Source: Xylocopa sonorina (Eukaryota; Arthropoda; Insecta; Hymenoptera; Apidae). From it: a stretch of DNA of 64,000 bases. The notes under the pieces are model-generated. The model made no database searches. It worked only from the letters and a program-made list of their open reading frames with translations, and was not told the origin of the DNA. Both the position numbers and the translations under genes were made by a program. The stretch covers positions 6,200,001 to 6,264,000 of the forward strand of contig NW_027490091.1 in the NCBI RefSeq assembly GCF_050948175.1, read 5' to 3'. Below are positions 63,401-64,000 of this stretch, piece by piece (within the stretch, counting starts at the first letter, position 1; every line of letters starts with the position of its first letter).

Positions 63401-64000
63401 CTTCCTTGCTAGAGAGTGACGTTTGCAGATGTCTACGTATCGAAGCAATAGTGTTCTAATTCTTCTTAAATCGCGATATCGCCTCTCATTTCTATGTTTC
63501 ATGATAAGATATAATATTCATTGTGCAGTGTTATATATATCTGATCTATACTTCAAATGAATGTAAATGCGACACTTCCTTGCTAGGAAATAGCGTTTGC
63601 AGATGTCTGCGAATCGTGGCATTAGAGTTCTAATGCTTCTCAAAACGCGGTATCGCTATTCATTTCTATGTTTCGTGATAATATATAATATTCATTGCGA
63701 AGTGCCATGAATATCTCGCATACTCTTCAATTGAATGTAAATGCGACACTTCCTTGCTAGGAAATAGCGTTTGCAGATGTCTGCGTATCGTGGCATTAGA
63801 TTTCTAATGCTTCTCAAAACGCGGTATCGCTTCTCATGTCTATGTTTCGTGATAATATATAATATTCATTGCGAAGTGCCTTGTATATCTCACATACACT
63901 TCAATTGAATGTACATGCGACACTTCCTTGCTCGGAAGTAGCGTTTGCAGATGTCTACGTATCGAAGCAATGGAGTTCTAATGCTTCTTAAATCGCCATT
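60431..64000 (+). repeat. Satellite monomers to the window end (array continues)
   Basis: About twenty monomers, near consensus. 60,770-61,000 and 61,290-61,720 resemble 18,060-18,300 and 17,380-17,800 (GCGGTATCGCTTCTC, TACTTCAATTGAATGTAC, TAGAGTTAGTGC, ATTCATCGAGTA). A 7-bp deletion is seen near 62,413 (CAATAGATGCTTC). The last two full units (63,530-63,880) are near-duplicates carrying GTGGCATTAGA and GCGGTATCGC. The sequence ends mid-monomer, so the right limit of the array is outside the window. Confidence 0.9.

Noticed and set aside
1..64000. Inverted (head-to-head) satellite segments
   Set aside because: I looked for the unit landmarks in reverse complement and found all monomers, on both sides of the island, in plus orientation.
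1..64000. Telomeric repeats, tRNA or rRNA genes
   Set aside because: No run of TTAGG, TTAGGG or similar, and no tRNA or rRNA landmark, was seen in the satellite or the island.

Overview
The window is almost entirely one tandem satellite array. It contains no gene I can support: no protein-coding gene, tRNA, rRNA or CRISPR array. The unit is 174 bp (monomer starts at 1, 175, 349, 523 and 697), about 36% G+C, in one orientation throughout. There are about 285-289 monomers in the left block (1 to ~50,248) and about 66 in the right block (52,479 to 64,000, running off the window end). A nucleosome-sized unit, higher-order repeats, local expansions and decayed edge monomers are typical of eukaryotic pericentromeric, centromeric or subtelomeric heterochromatin. 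The organism is a eukaryote, plausibly an insect; nothing in the sequence fixes the taxon.

Left block. Positions 590-13,153 hold two colinear copies of a very long higher-order unit of about 34-41 monomers, differing by roughly 0.5% over a 3.2-kb stretch. Copy 2 has gained and lost whole monomers, and a scrambled short segment lies near 11,915-11,960. 13,154-20,870 is a mosaic of shorter higher-order repeats, including 7-monomer and 19-monomer spacings. 20,880-33,560 is more diverged, with local amplifications of variant subfamilies. 33,560-40,360 is close to consensus again. 40,361-49,560 is diverged, with a 7-mer duplication (41,784-43,682) and a 3-mer tandem (48.1-48.9 kb). 49,561-50,248 holds three to four badly decayed monomers.

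Island, about 50,249-52,478. The first 0.9 kb is AT-rich unique-looking DNA. It is followed by a 1,344-bp element with TGTGACG...CGTCACA ends, which I read as a probable solo LTR of an LTR retrotransposon, or less likely a non-autonomous DNA element. The satellite resumes on the same strand and nearly in register (about 20 bp of monomer missing). Segments left of the island have close relatives to its right, so it sits inside one array.

Right block. After about 430 bp of moderately decayed satellite (52,479-52,905) the array returns to near consensus. From 54,074 to about 60,430 it shows a clear 12-monomer (2,088-bp) higher-order repeat in three copies, the third with one monomer deleted.

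The most notable structures are the nested, recently amplified higher-order repeats, the scrambled junction at 11.9 kb, the element-bearing island with phase continuity, and two palindromic boxes per monomer that could be protein-binding sites. All open reading frames in the array are by-products of a unit length divisible by three (58 codons).
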